DNA of 64,000 nucleotides from assembly GCA_002968845.1 (NCBI GenBank), contig PVBG01000003.1, positions 186,001 through 250,000 on the forward strand, written 5' to 3'. The first letter of the stretch is position 1. Every line of letters begins with the position of its first letter. The stretch is from Neorhizobium tomejilense (GTDB taxonomy: Bacteria; Pseudomonadota; Alphaproteobacteria; Rhizobiales; Rhizobiaceae). The position numbers were made by a program, and so were the translations under genes. The notes under the pieces are model-generated. The model was not told where the DNA came from. It worked only from the letters and a program-made list of their open reading frames with translations, and did no database searches. This document shows positions 16,125 through 25,567 of this stretch, one piece after another.

Positions 16125-17752
16125 GCGGCTGGACCCATCACCTCATCATCGCGCCGATCCTGGTGCCGCTGGTCGTCGCCGCGCTCCTGCTGTTCTTCGA
16201 CGAGCGCCAGCGCGTCGTAAAGGCGATGATCAGCCTTGCATCGACGCTGATCCTGGTTGCGGTCTCGCTCGCGCTGCTGCGGATCGAAAGCGGCCCGAAC
16301 GATTTCGACGGCGTCTATCTTCTCGGAAACTGGGCGGCGCCGTTCGGCATCGTGCTGGTGCTCGATGCGCTGTCGGCGCTGATGCTGCTGCTGGCGGCGC
16401 TGCTCTCCGTCGCCGCGCTGGTCTTTTCGCTAGCCCGCTGGCATGCGGTCGGCGCGCATTTCCACACCATGTTCCAGCTTCTGCTGGTGGGGCTGAACGG
16501 CGCCTTCCTGACCGGCGACCTCTTCAACCTCTTCGTCTTCTTCGAGGTGATGCTGGCGGCGTCCTATGGATTGCTGCTGCACGGTTCCGGCCCGCTACGC
16601 GTCAAGGCGGGCATGCACTATATCGCCGTCAACCTTGCCGCAGCACTTCTGTTCCTGATCGGCGTGAGCCTGATCTACGGCACCGCCGGCACGCTCAACA
16701 TGGCCGATCTTGCAGCCCGCATTCCCGATATCGAGCCGGACCGGCGGATGCTGATGGAAGCGGGAGCGGGCGTGCTCGGCATCGCCTTCCTCATCAAGGC
16801 GGGCATGTGGCCGCTCTGTTTCTGGCTGCCGACCGCCTATAGCGCCGCCTCCGCCCCGGTCGCCGGCATATTCGCGATCATGAGCAAGCTCGGCATCTAC
16901 ATCATCCTGCGGCTGACCATGCTGCTCTTCGGCGAAGGACCTTCCGCCGGTTTCGGTGCGGACGTGCTTCTCTACGGCGGCATCGCGACTCTGATCTTCG
17001 GCACGGTCGGCGTGCTGGCGTCGCAGGCGCTGGGAAGGCTTGCCGGTTTCTCGGTTCTGGTCTCGTCGGGCACGCTGCTGATGGTGCTCGGCATCAATGA
17101 CGGGGCGATCTCGTCCGGCGCGCTGCTCTACCTCGTCAGCTCGACGCTGACGATCAGCGCCTTCTTCATGCTGATCGAACTGGTGGAACGCGGCCAGGAT
17201 GCCGGTGCGATCGTGCTTGCCGTCACCATGGAGGCCTATGGCGACGCGGACGACGACGAGCCAGAGGAGGGCGACGGCGTCACCATGCCGGGCACGATGG
17301 CAATCCTCGGCATCTGCTTTGCCGCCTGCGGTATCCTGCTCTCCGGCCTGCCGCCGCTTTCCGGCTTTATCGCCAAGTTCGCGATGCTGTCGGCGATGAT
17401 GGGGACGGGGGCAATCGGCGTGCCGCCGACGGCGGCCGTCTGGGTTCTGGTCACCCTGGTTATTCTCTCCGGCATCGCCGCGCTGATTTCGATGACGCGC
17501 GCCGGCATCCGCACTTTCTGGAGCTCGCTCGAAGGAACCGTGCCGCGCGTCCTCGTCATCGAGATCGTGCCGGTGATGTTCCTGCTTTTCCTGACGCTGG
17601 CTTTGACTGTCCAGGCAGGCCCCGCGATGCAGTACATGGACACTACGATCCGCAGCCTCAGCAATCCGAGGATCTATATCGACGCAGTGCGTAACGCAGC
17701 GCCCGTTGCCGATTATGACGGCGTCTCCTCGACCAACGCAGGGAGCAAGTGA
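16121..17752 (+). CDS. mrpD: Mrp/Pha antiporter subunit D
   Basis: A 543-residue NuoN/NuoM-like antiporter subunit. Signatures include TGDLFNLFVFFEVMLAASYG with the key Glu, LIKAGMWPLCFWLPTAYSAA with the key Lys and the helix-breaking Pro, and SGLPPLSGFIAKFAM. About 14 membrane helices are expected. With MrpA it forms the proposed ion-translocating part. The ATG at 16121 overlaps the mrpC stop by four bases, and the end touches mrpE by one base. An acidic insert (DADDDEPEEGDG) near residue 380 is notable and lies in a loop. Confidence 0.95.
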   Translation: MSGWTHHLIIAPILVPLVVAALLLFFDERQRVVKAMISLASTLILVAVSLALLRIESGPNDFDGVYLLGNWAAPFGIVLVLDALSALMLLLAALLSVAALVFSLARWHAVGAHFHTMFQLLLVGLNGAFLTGDLFNLFVFFEVMLAASYGLLLHGSGPLRVKAGMHYIAVNLAAALLFLIGVSLIYGTAGTLNMADLAARIPDIEPDRRMLMEAGAGVLGIAFLIKAGMWPLCFWLPTAYSAASAPVAGIFAIMSKLGIYIILRLTMLLFGEGPSAGFGADVLLYGGIATLIFGTVGVLASQALGRLAGFSVLVSSGTLLMVLGINDGAISSGALLYLVSSTLTISAFFMLIELVERGQDAGAIVLAVTMEAYGDADDDEPEEGDGVTMPGTMAILGICFAACGILLSGLPPLSGFIAKFAMLSAMMGTGAIGVPPTAAVWVLVTLVILSGIAALISMTRAGIRTFWSSLEGTVPRVLVIEIVPVMFLLFLTLALTVQAGPAMQYMDTTIRSLSNPRIYIDAVRNAAPVADYDGVSSTNAGSK

Positions 17753-18228
17753 TGCTGCCCTATCCGCTGCTCACCTTGTTGCTGATCCTGATGTGGCTGC
17801 TGCTCAACGGCTTCACGCGCGGCCATCTCGTGCTTGGCGTCCTGGTCGCCGTCTTCGCTTCATGGGCGATGGCGTCGCTGCGCCCGGACAAGCCGAGGCT
17901 CGTCAAATGGTACCTGCTGCCGAAATTGTTCGGGATCGTGCTCTACGATATCGTCAAATCAAATATCGCGGTGGCGAGGATTATTCTCAGGAGCGGCCGG
18001 CGCAGCCACAATCCGGGCTTCCTGACCGTCCCGCTGGACATCGAGAACCACACGGCGATTGCGGTACTCGCCGTGGTGCTGACCAGCACGCCGGGATCGG
18101 CCTGGCTGGAATACGATTCCAACGACCGGACAGTGCTGCTGCATGTGCTCGATATCGACAACGAGGCGGAGTGGCGGGATACGATCAAGAACAGGTATGA
18201 GAAGCTGCTGATGGAGATATTCGCATGA
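17752..18228 (+). CDS. mrpE: Mrp/Pha antiporter subunit E
   Basis: A 158-residue subunit with two membrane helices at the N-terminus (PLLTLLLILMWLLLNG and GVLVAVFASWAMASL) and a cytoplasmic domain. The stretch KLFGIVLYDIVKSNIAVARI and the block VLTSTPGSAWLEYDS are MrpE hallmarks. The ATG at 17752 overlaps the mrpD stop; a GTG three bases earlier is also possible behind the same GGGAG ribosome site. Its end overlaps mrpF by four bases. Confidence 0.94.
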   Translation: MLPYPLLTLLLILMWLLLNGFTRGHLVLGVLVAVFASWAMASLRPDKPRLVKWYLLPKLFGIVLYDIVKSNIAVARIILRSGRRSHNPGFLTVPLDIENHTAIAVLAVVLTSTPGSAWLEYDSNDRTVLLHVLDIDNEAEWRDTIKNRYEKLLMEIFA

Positions 18229-18506
18229 GCGCCATCATTCTCTTCAGTGCGGTTTCGATCGCGCAACTGATGCTGGCCGCGGCGATGGCGATCGCCTCGC
18301 TGCGCATGTTCCGGGGCCCAAGGGCACAGGACCGCATCATCGGCCTCGACACGCTCTACATCAACGCGATGCTGCTCCTGGTGACCTTCGGTATCGGCAC
18401 GGGCCGCGTGATCTATTTCGAGGCAGCGCTGGTCATGGGCATGCTGGGCTTCGTGGCGACTGTGGCGCTCGCGAAATTCCTGATGCGCGGGGAGGTGATC
18501 GAATGA
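18225..18506 (+). CDS. mrpF: Mrp/Pha antiporter subunit F
   Basis: A 93-residue subunit with three membrane helices (ILFSAVSIAQLMLAAAMAI, LYINAMLLLVTFGIG and AALVMGMLGFVATVALAKF). The segment RGPRAQDRIIGLDTLYIN is the MrpF signature, with the conserved Asp before the second helix. It overlaps both neighbours by four bases (ATGA), the usual arrangement in this operon. Confidence 0.95.
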   Translation: MSAIILFSAVSIAQLMLAAAMAIASLRMFRGPRAQDRIIGLDTLYINAMLLLVTFGIGTGRVIYFEAALVMGMLGFVATVALAKFLMRGEVIE

Positions 18507-18904
18507 TGCAGTCTGCCGCCGACATGCCCGTGTGGGCAGCGATTGCGGTCGCGTTTTTCCTGCTGATCGGCTCCGGCCTGGCGCTGATCGGTGCGATCGG
18601 CTTCCTGCGCCTGCCGACATTCTACGAGCGCATCCATGCCCCGACGCTCGGCACCAGCTGGGGGATCGGCGGCGTCATGCTGGCCTCGATGATCTTCTTC
18701 ACGGTGTCCTCGGGGCGTCCAGTCTTCCACGAACTCCTGATCGGCATCTTCGTCACGGTGACGACGCCGATTACCTTCATGCTGCTCGCCCGCGCGGCTC
18801 TCCACCGCGACCGTGCGGAAGGCAACGGCAATGTTCCGGACAAGCCGAACAGGAGCCAACCCGCCGGGGAGGATTTGGGCGAGAGCGATCCCCGGAAAGG
18901 GTAG
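18503..18904 (+). CDS. mrpG: Mrp/Pha antiporter subunit G
   Basis: A 133-residue subunit with three membrane helices. Signatures are ALIGAIGFLRLPTFYERIHA and PTLGTSWGIGGVMLAS, then ELLIGIFVTVTTPITFMLLA. The C-terminal 30 residues are hydrophilic and poorly conserved (NVPDKPNRSQPAGED). It is the last gene of the operon, followed by a hairpin terminator at 18965. Confidence 0.95.
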   Translation: MMQSAADMPVWAAIAVAFFLLIGSGLALIGAIGFLRLPTFYERIHAPTLGTSWGIGGVMLASMIFFTVSSGRPVFHELLIGIFVTVTTPITFMLLARAALHRDRAEGNGNVPDKPNRSQPAGEDLGESDPRKG

Positions 18905-18964
18905 GGCGCTCCAGCTGGGCGGCGAAAGTGGGCGGCAATCGCCGACATCTCTGATCTGCGGGCT

Positions 18965-18986
18965 GCGGCGCGATGGCCGCTTTTTT
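18965..18986 (+). terminator. Terminator after the mrp operon
   Basis: A GCGGC/GCCGC stem with a 6-nt loop is followed directly by TTTTTT. It lies 60 bp after the mrpG stop and before the MocR-type gene at 19052. Confidence 0.6.
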
Positions 18987-19051
18987 CCTGATGACAGACT
19001 CACTGAGCAACAATATACAGTCAATCCAGGACTAACTATCGGACGTCATGG

Positions 19052-20455
19052 ATGAAGACCTGGAAGCCTGACCTTACCCGCAGCCGCTCCCCGCGCTACA
19101 TGGCGATCGCCGATGTCATCGAGATGGATTTGCGGAGCGGCAACCTCGTGATCGGTGATCGATTGCCGCCGCAGCGCGAGCTGGCCAAGGTGCTCAACGT
19201 CGACTTCACCACCGTAGCGCGCGGCTATCTGGAAGCCCAGAAGCGTGGTCTGGTCAGTTCGCATGTCGGGCGCGGCACCTTCGTGACCGGCGGTGCCAAC
19301 AAGGAGCGCCGGGGTTTCGTCTCCGACGCCGCGCCGGATCCGCGCCGGGCCTCGATCGTTGATTTTTCCATGAACATGCCGCCGGAGCCGGACGATCCGG
19401 AACTGATTGGCCGGATGCAAGGCGGGCTGACCACCGTCGCCACCAACCTCGTGCCTTTGCTGCGTTATCAGAGTTTCGGTGGTGCCGGCGTCGACAAGGA
19501 GGCGGCGGCGGTTTGGCTCGGCCGGCGCGGCCTGGTTCCGTCGCAGGAGCGTATCTTCCTCACCCCCGGCGCGCATCCGGCGCTGCTGGCGATCTTCGGC
19601 ATGCTGGCAAAGCCGGGCGAGACCGTGCTGTCTGAGAACATCACCTATCCCGGTATGCGCTCGATCGCAGCACAACTGCGACTGACCCTTGTCGGCCTGC
19701 CGATGGATGACGAGGGCATTCTGCCGGCAGCCTTTGCCGAGGCCTGCGAGAAGAAGAAGCCGAAGGCACTCTATCTCAATCCGATCCTGCAGAACCCGAT
19801 GACGCTGACCGTTCCGGAACGGCGTCGCGAGGAGATCTGCGCCGTGGCGCGAAAATATGGCGTGCCGATCGTCGAGGACGATGCCTACGGCTTCATTCCC
19901 CTGCGCGCGCCGGCACCGCTGGCGGCGATCGCTCCGGACCTGACCTGGCATGTCGGCGGGCTTTCCAAATCTCTCGGCGCCGGCCTCAGGCTCGCCTATG
20001 TCGTCGCCCCGGATACCAGGGCCGCGTGGCCCTTCGTCAGCGCCATGCGCGCCAACAACGTCATGGCATCGCCGCTGTCGGCAGCGCTCGCCACCCGTTG
20101 GATCGAGGACGGCACGGCCGACAACATCCTGCACTTCGTCAGGACCGAAGCGATGGCCCGCCAGGCGCTGGTCGCAAACATACTGCCGGAGGGCAGCTAT
20201 CGCGGCGACCCGCTCAGCTTCAACATCTGGCTGCCGTTGGCACAGGGCTGGACCCGCTCGACGTTCGGCAGCCACATGCGTTCCGCCGGCATCGGCGTTG
20301 TGGCGAGCGACGCCTTCTGCGTCGACGGCCCGGCACCGGAAGCGGTGCGCGTATGCCTCGGCGGTCCCATCCAGCGGCCGGCGCTCGAGGCTGCCCTGGA
20401 ATTCATGGGACATGCGCTGCAAAGCTCGCCCGAAATGGCCGGCTCCTTCTTCTGA
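19052..20455 (+). CDS. MocR-type regulator (GntR HTH plus aminotransferase domain)
   Basis: A 467-residue two-domain protein. The N-terminal GntR winged HTH occupies about residues 12-80 (YMAIADVIEMDLRSGNLVIG, DRLPPQRELAKVLNVDFTTV, GLVSSHVGRGTFV). Residues 110-460 form a fold-type I PLP aminotransferase-like domain, with the PLP lysine in GGLSKSLGAGLRL and the Asp in PIVEDDAYGF. MocR proteins use PLP as a ligand to control genes in vitamin B6, GABA or amino acid metabolism; the target is unknown here. An ATG four bases upstream is out of frame. The gene follows the mrp terminator and precedes the DUF983 gene, 125 bp away, on the same strand. Confidence 0.93.
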   Translation: MKTWKPDLTRSRSPRYMAIADVIEMDLRSGNLVIGDRLPPQRELAKVLNVDFTTVARGYLEAQKRGLVSSHVGRGTFVTGGANKERRGFVSDAAPDPRRASIVDFSMNMPPEPDDPELIGRMQGGLTTVATNLVPLLRYQSFGGAGVDKEAAAVWLGRRGLVPSQERIFLTPGAHPALLAIFGMLAKPGETVLSENITYPGMRSIAAQLRLTLVGLPMDDEGILPAAFAEACEKKKPKALYLNPILQNPMTLTVPERRREEICAVARKYGVPIVEDDAYGFIPLRAPAPLAAIAPDLTWHVGGLSKSLGAGLRLAYVVAPDTRAAWPFVSAMRANNVMASPLSAALATRWIEDGTADNILHFVRTEAMARQALVANILPEGSYRGDPLSFNIWLPLAQGWTRSTFGSHMRSAGIGVVASDAFCVDGPAPEAVRVCLGGPIQRPALEAALEFMGHALQSSPEMAGSFF

Positions 20456-20508
20456 TCTCTCCACTCTGCGATCCATGGCCGGAACGCCTGCGGCATTCTG
20501 GCTAATCG

Positions 20509-20540
20509 ACTCATTGAATGCATCAATTTATATAATGAGT
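20509..20540. promoter_or_regulatory. Inverted repeat upstream of the DUF983 gene
   Basis: Arms ACTCATT and AATGAGT are separated by 18 bp of AT-rich sequence in the 125-bp gap between the MocR-type gene and the DUF983 gene. It could be a regulator site or the promoter of the DUF983 gene. Support is limited to symmetry and base composition. Confidence 0.25.
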
Positions 20541-20580
20541 GCAATCAATTGACGATTTGATCGCTTTGCTCCCAAGGACG

Positions 20581-20967
20581 ATGATCATGGATCACGAATG
20601 GCCTCCTCTCCCTCCCATGCAGACCGGTATCCGCGGGCGCTGCCCACGTTGTGGTCAGGGGCATCTGTTCAACGGCTTCCTGACGCTCAGCCGGAAATGC
20701 GAATCCTGCGGACTGGATTATTCCTTCGCCGACCCCGCAGACGGTCCGGCCTTCTTCGTGATGTGCTTTGCCTGCGTGCCGAGCGTGCTTCTCGGCGTCT
20801 GGCTGGAAGTGCAGTATCAGCCGGCCTGGTGGGTTCACCTGCTGGTAACATTGCCCTTCATGCTTCTCACCTGCATCCCGCCGCTTCGGCCGCTGAAGGG
20901 TTGGCTGGTGGCGAGCCAGTATTTCTACAAGGCGGAAGAAGGAAAGCTGGTGAGACGCGCCAGCTAG
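20581..20967 (+). CDS. DUF983 membrane protein with zinc ribbon
   Basis: A 128-residue protein. The N-terminal part holds two Cys pairs, RCPRCGQGHLF and KCESCGLDY, a zinc-ribbon arrangement. Two membrane helices follow (FVMCFACVPSVLLGVWLEV and VHLLVTLPFMLLTCIPPLRP). This is the DUF983 family; in some alphaproteobacteria the gene lies near cytochrome oxidase assembly genes, but not here. The ATG at 20581 with AAGGACG upstream is preferred over a GTG at 20539. The function is unknown; a role in metal or membrane protein handling is only a suggestion. Confidence 0.9.
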   Translation: MIMDHEWPPLPPMQTGIRGRCPRCGQGHLFNGFLTLSRKCESCGLDYSFADPADGPAFFVMCFACVPSVLLGVWLEVQYQPAWWVHLLVTLPFMLLTCIPPLRPLKGWLVASQYFYKAEEGKLVRRAS

Positions 20968-20973
20968 GTCGCA

Positions 20974-22119
20974 TCATTTGCCGAGATTGACTGGAGCGTC
21001 GAGGAAAGCTTTCAATTCCCGCGCGGCTGCGCTGCCTGCACGGTTCGCCCCGATCGTCGAAGCAGATGGGCCGTAGCCGACCAGGTGGATGCGCGGGTCC
21101 TTGGCGACCTGCGTCGCCAGCCGACCGGTCATCAGGATGCCGCCGCTCGCCTCGCGCAGTTGCAGCGGGGCGAGGTGATCGAGCGAGCTGCGAAAGCCCG
21201 TGCACCAGAGGATCACATCGGCCCGTTGCTCGGAGCCATCCGCCCAGCGTATCCCGTGTTCGGTGATCTCGGAAAACATCGGCAACCTTTTCAGCGTGCC
21301 CCGTTCGCGCGCCGCCTGGATCGCCGGCGTGACGGGCAGGCCGGTCACCGAAACCACTGAACCCGGCGGAAGGCCCTGGCGGACACGATCTTCCACCAAA
21401 GCCACAGCCGCGCGTCCCACCTCCGGGGTGAACGGCTCGTCGCGGAATTGCGGCTCCCGTCGCGTCACCCAGGTGGTCGAGGTGACGTGGGAGATCTCGT
21501 CGAGCAACTGGATCGCCGAAATCCCGCCGCCGACCACGACGACATGCAGGCCAGAAAATTCCTCGGCGGTGCGATAATCGCGCGTATGGAGCTGCCGCCC
21601 ATGGAAACGGTCAGCGCCGGGATAGTCGGGGATGTAAGGCGATTCCCATGTGCCGGTGGCATTGATCAAGCCCCGCGCCGAAAAGGCGCCGCGGTCGGTT
21701 TCGACCCTCAACCGATCGCCCCTCGGGCAGACGACCGTCACCTTGACGGGACGATGGACGCGCAGATCGAAGGCGGCTTCGTAGGCCGCAAAATATTGCG
21801 GCACGGCGACCGACGCCTTCACCAGATTGGCTGAAGTATCGACCACCTCCTCGAACCGCATTCCGGGGAGATCATGCACGCGGTTGGCGGTGGCCAGCGT
21901 CAAAGAAGGCCAGCGAAACTGCCAGGCACCGCCAGGCTCCGGAGACTGGTCGAAGACCACGAAATCCTTGTCCGGCGCAAGGCCGAGCTTGCGCAGGTGA
22001 TAGGCCGAGGACAGGCCCGCCTGGCCGGCTCCGATCACGACGATATCGACCTTGACTGCCACCCGGGCGTGCTCGGGTCCTTTGTCAGCGAGGTGATCCG
22101 GTTCGGGGTCTGCGGCCAT
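20974..22119 (-). CDS. Flavin-containing monooxygenase-like NAD(P)/FAD protein
   Basis: A 381-residue oxidoreductase of the FMO/CzcO type. The FAD Rossmann motif is GAGQAGLSSAYHL near residue 30, and the NAD(P)H motif is VVGGGISAIQLL near residue 200. The ATGTWESPYIPDYPG segment and the late LWCTGFR segment are typical of this group. Such enzymes oxidise small N- or S-containing compounds or act as thioredoxin-reductase-like proteins; the substrate is unknown. The ATG at 22119 gives a normal N-terminus. It converges on the DUF983 gene with only six bases between the two genes, and is divergent from recQ. Confidence 0.9.
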   Translation of the reverse strand: MAADPEPDHLADKGPEHARVAVKVDIVVIGAGQAGLSSAYHLRKLGLAPDKDFVVFDQSPEPGGAWQFRWPSLTLATANRVHDLPGMRFEEVVDTSANLVKASVAVPQYFAAYEAAFDLRVHRPVKVTVVCPRGDRLRVETDRGAFSARGLINATGTWESPYIPDYPGADRFHGRQLHTRDYRTAEEFSGLHVVVVGGGISAIQLLDEISHVTSTTWVTRREPQFRDEPFTPEVGRAAVALVEDRVRQGLPPGSVVSVTGLPVTPAIQAARERGTLKRLPMFSEITEHGIRWADGSEQRADVILWCTGFRSSLDHLAPLQLREASGGILMTGRLATQVAKDPRIHLVGYGPSASTIGANRAGSAAARELKAFLDAPVNLGK

Positions 22120-22329
22120 GCGGAATATCCATGCCAGTGACGGGGCGAGGGGCGGGCAGACAAGGCTTATACGGCCGCGAAAGACGCTTCAAGCAAAACG
22201 GGCCGCAGGGGCGCCGGGAGAATTGCCGGGCCTCAATTCATATAGGGACACCCATGGTCGAGTGCCCAGGTGCTCGCTCTGGCCGCCGGACCTGTGCCAT
22301 AGTGCGGTCCTTCCGACGAAAGCGATTCC

Positions 22330-24189
22330 ATGCCACCGACCCCAGACCGCATCGATCCCCTGTTTGACAGACAAGGCACGAAAAACCCGCTCGACGTGCT
22401 GAAGCGCGTCTACGGCTATTCGTCGTTCCGGGGCAAACAAGCGGCTGTCGTCGAGCAGGTCGTATCGGGCGGCGATGCCGTGGTGCTGTTTCCGACCGGT
22501 GCGGGCAAATCGCTCTGCTTCCAGATCCCCGCCCTCTGCCGTGACGGCGTCGGCATTGTCGTTTCGCCGCTGATCGCCCTGATGCGCGACCAGGTGGAGG
22601 CGCTGAAACAGCTCGGCGTGCGCGCCGCCGCCCTCAATTCCTCGCTGACGCGCGAAGAATTCGTCGACGTCCGCCGGGCGATCACAAACGGCGATCTCGA
22701 TCTTCTCTATGTGACCCCCGAGCGCATCGTCACGCCGGCCTTCAAGGAGATGATCGGCAATGCGAGGATCGCGTTGTTCGCGATCGACGAGGCGCACTGC
22801 GTCTCGCAATGGGGCCACGACTTCCGCCCGGAATATCGCGAGCTCGGCCATCTCGCGGAATATTATCCAGGCGTGCCGCGCATGGCGCTGACGGCGACCG
22901 CCGATCCACACACCCGCGAAGATATCATCGACAAGCTTGCGCTCCGCTCGGCGGAGGTGTTCACCACTTCTTTCGACCGACCGAACATCGCCTATGAGAT
23001 CGTCGAGCGGGACCAGCCGCGCCAGCAGCTCCTGCGTTTTCTCTCCCGCCACAAGGGTTCGAGCGGCATCGTCTATTGCCTGTCGCGCGCCAAGGTCGAG
23101 GATACCGCCGAGTGGCTGAACGGGCAGGGTATTCGCGCGCTCGCCTACCACGCGGGCATGGATCGCAGCATGCGCGATGCCAATCAGGACGCGTTCCTGA
23201 AGGAAGAGGACCTCTGCCTGGTCGCCACCGTCGCCTTCGGCATGGGCATCGACAAGCCGAACGTGCGTTATGTCGCCCATCTCGATCTGCCCGGTTCGGT
23301 CGAGGCCTATTACCAGGAGACCGGCCGCGCCGGGCGTGACGGCCTGCCGTCCGATGTCTGGATGGCCTATGGCATGGCTGACGTCATCCAGCGCGGCCGG
23401 ATGATCGACGGCGGCACGTCGGGCGATGACATCAAACGGGTCGAGCGCGCCAAGCTCAATGCGCTGCTCGGCATCTGCGAAACGCCGGGCTGCCGAAGGC
23501 AGGCGATCCTCGCTCATTTCGGCGAGGCGCATGGCGGCGAGTGCGGCAACTGCGACACCTGCCTCAAGCCGGTCGAAACTTGGGACGGAACCGAGGCCGC
23601 CATCAAGGCGCTGGCGGCGATCTACCGGACTGGCGAACGTTTCGGCACCGGCCACCTGATCGACGTGTTGCTCGGGAACCGGAACGAGAAGACCACGCGC
23701 TTCGGCCATGCGGACATGCCTGTCTTCGGCGTCGGCAAGGATATTCCGTCGAAGACCTGGCAATCGGTCTATCGCCAACTCCTCGCCGCCGGCTTCGTCA
23801 GCGTCGATCATGAGGCGTTCGGCGCGCTGAAGCTGGAAGAGGGCGCGCGCGCCGTTTTCAAGCGCGAACGCGAGGTCCGTTTCCGCAAGGACCGCCCGAC
23901 GACGGGCAAGGCATCGCGAAGCGCATCGCCGAGCGCGGCAAACGCAAGATCTGCGTTGGAAGGGTCCGATGCCGAACTCTTCGAGGCACTGCGCGTCGCG
24001 CGCCTGGGGATTGCCAAGGAGCTTTCGGTGCCGCCCTATGTCGTTTTTCCGGATACGACCCTGGTCGCGTTTGCGACCGCCCGCCCGACGAGCCGCGACG
24101 CGCTGCTCGGCATTTCCGGGGTAGGGCAATCGAAGCTCGAGCGTTACGGCGACGCCTTCCTGGCGGTGATCCGGGCGCACGAGAGATAG
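22330..24189 (+). CDS. recQ: ATP-dependent DNA helicase RecQ
   Basis: A 619-residue 3'-5' helicase that acts in recombination and fork repair. Visible parts: [10 protein letters not shown] (Q-motif region), Walker A PTGAGKS, the DEAH box in [18 protein letters not shown], motif V/VI blocks [14 protein letters not shown] and [12 protein letters not shown], the RecQ-Ct zinc site (four Cys across CETPGCRRQ and CGNCDTC, roughly residues 380-415), and an HRDC domain at the end ([16 protein letters not shown]). The length is normal for a proteobacterial RecQ. It stands alone between the FMO-like gene and the ROK gene. Confidence 0.97.
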   Translation: MPPTPDRIDPLFDRQGTKNPLDVLKRVYGYSSFRGKQAAVVEQVVSGGDAVVLFPTGAGKSLCFQIPALCRDGVGIVVSPLIALMRDQVEALKQLGVRAAALNSSLTREEFVDVRRAITNGDLDLLYVTPERIVTPAFKEMIGNARIALFAIDEAHCVSQWGHDFRPEYRELGHLAEYYPGVPRMALTATADPHTREDIIDKLALRSAEVFTTSFDRPNIAYEIVERDQPRQQLLRFLSRHKGSSGIVYCLSRAKVEDTAEWLNGQGIRALAYHAGMDRSMRDANQDAFLKEEDLCLVATVAFGMGIDKPNVRYVAHLDLPGSVEAYYQETGRAGRDGLPSDVWMAYGMADVIQRGRMIDGGTSGDDIKRVERAKLNALLGICETPGCRRQAILAHFGEAHGGECGNCDTCLKPVETWDGTEAAIKALAAIYRTGERFGTGHLIDVLLGNRNEKTTRFGHADMPVFGVGKDIPSKTWQSVYRQLLAAGFVSVDHEAFGALKLEEGARAVFKREREVRFRKDRPTTGKASRSASPSAANARSALEGSDAELFEALRVARLGIAKELSVPPYVVFPDTTLVAFATARPTSRDALLGISGVGQSKLERYGDAFLAVIRAHER

Positions 24190-24203
24190 GCAGCAACCGC
24201 GTA

Positions 24204-25358
24204 TCAGTAGAACGTCGAGTGGAAAGGCGTGACCGCAGCCCCCATCGCCGATGCGTCGCTGGCGATTTCCGAGATGATCAGCTTGGGGCCGGGGCGGTGC
24301 ACGCCATAGCGCGGTCGATCATAAATGCGGGTCCGATCGACCATCATCTGCGCCAGGTCCGGGGGAATCTGGCCGCCGAACACGATCGCCTGCGGATCCA
24401 CGATTGCCCGGATGGCGTTGATGAGGCGATTGTAGGCGGGCGTGACCTCGTCCACCCATTCGGTGACGCCTGGCCAGTTCCGGTCGAAATGTTTGCGCAT
24501 GTAGCTGATCGAGGGCACGTCGACACCGTTGCGATTCAGCCGCTCGATCAGGTACTGCAGCGCCGGCCGGTGTTTCGATTCTTCCGCGTCGTAGATCCCG
24601 GAGAATTCCCCGGCGTTGCCATTGCCGCCAAGCAGCAGTTCCCCGTCGCTGATCAATCCGCCGCCGAAACCGTAGTTGAAGCTCAGATAAGCGAAATGCT
24701 TGATATAACGCCCGACGCCGAACATCGCTTCGGCGATTGACCCCGTATTGGCGCCATTGTGCACCCAGACCGGTTTGCCGAAATATTCAGCGAGCAGCGG
24801 ACCGAGTTCGATCAGCGACCATTCATGCAGCGGCAGGGGCGCATTGTAGCGGGTTCCTCCGACATGATAGCCCGCTATTGCGAAGCCGATGGCGAAAAGA
24901 GCCTCCGGGGACAGGTCGTTGAGTTTCTGTGCCTCCGCGAGCCGCGTCCTGACGAGATCGAGGGATTGGGCCATCGTGTGTTCGCGCAGCGTCACGCTGC
25001 TTTCGGCGAGGATATTGCCGGCAAGGTCCATCAGGCAGATGCCGATAACGTCGGTATTGACCGAGATGCCGCAGGAATAGGCGTAGCGGGGGTTGAGGCG
25101 GATCGTCGGGCTCGGTTGCCCGCGGCCGACGCCAGGTTTTGGAGAGCCGAGCAAGACGACGCCGCGTTCCGCCAACTGGTCGATGATCCGATAGACCGAT
25201 TGCTGGGTGAGGTCGGTATGATCGGTCACTTCGGAGCGGGAGAGACCGGGGTGACGCCAGATGAGCTTGAGCAGGCTGCGCTCGTTCGGCGAAACGACGC
25301 CGCTTTCACCTGCGCGCAGGAATTGGGGCGGGATCAGAACTTCGGGAAAATAGGCCAC
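24204..25358 (-). CDS. ROK family transcriptional repressor
   Basis: A 384-residue ROK protein. An N-terminal HTH (LLKLIWRHPGLSRSEVTDHT then DLTQQSVYRIIDQL, roughly residues 25-70) precedes a sugar-kinase-like ROK domain with LGGNGNAGEFSG and FGGQIPPDLA. The usual ROK zinc-site motif (CxCGxxGC) is not visible, which suggests a variant ligand site. The GTG at 25358 is chosen because GGAGGTGG lies six bases upstream; an ATG at 25388 would overlap that site. It faces the ugp-like operon, which it probably represses in the absence of inducer. Confidence 0.9.
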   Translation of the reverse strand: MAYFPEVLIPPQFLRAGESGVVSPNERSLLKLIWRHPGLSRSEVTDHTDLTQQSVYRIIDQLAERGVVLLGSPKPGVGRGQPSPTIRLNPRYAYSCGISVNTDVIGICLMDLAGNILAESSVTLREHTMAQSLDLVRTRLAEAQKLNDLSPEALFAIGFAIAGYHVGGTRYNAPLPLHEWSLIELGPLLAEYFGKPVWVHNGANTGSIAEAMFGVGRYIKHFAYLSFNYGFGGGLISDGELLLGGNGNAGEFSGIYDAEESKHRPALQYLIERLNRNGVDVPSISYMRKHFDRNWPGVTEWVDEVTPAYNRLINAIRAIVDPQAIVFGGQIPPDLAQMMVDRTRIYDRPRYGVHRPGPKLIISEIASDASAMGAAVTPFHSTFY

Positions 25359-25392
25359 TGATCCACCTCCGTCGCCGACAATTACCATCGAG

Positions 25393-25513
25393 GTGTAATA
25401 ATCGCGGTTGTAATCCGCCGTCTACCTCGCGTTTTCCTTTGCTTAGATGGAAATACCTTGCGCGGCAAGGGTATCGCTTCGTCATTTAATTGTTACACAT
25501 AAAGTGTAGTAAT
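25393..25513. promoter_or_regulatory. Candidate ROK operators (GTGTAnnAAT boxes)
   Basis: Three copies of a GTGTAnnAAT box occur in the space between the ROK gene and ugpB. One is at 25393-25402 (GTGTAATAAT). The other two form an inverted pair at 25489-25513 (ATTGTTACAC and GTGTAGTAAT, 8 of 10 matching, 5-bp spacer). The layout suits repression of both directions by the ROK protein. Binding is inferred. Confidence 0.5.
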
Positions 25514-25567
25514 GCCGCGTTCCAATGCCGATCCCACTCGGCCGATCACCCAAACAGGCGAGGGCAA

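Noticed and set aside
15786-18904. NADH dehydrogenase (complex I) operon
   Set aside because: The subunits resemble NuoL, NuoK and NuoN, but the gene order and the small MrpE, MrpF and MrpG proteins are those of an Mrp antiporter.
22189-24180. 663-codon frame antisense to recQ
   Set aside because: Shadow of recQ in GC-rich DNA, with no domain and no credible start.
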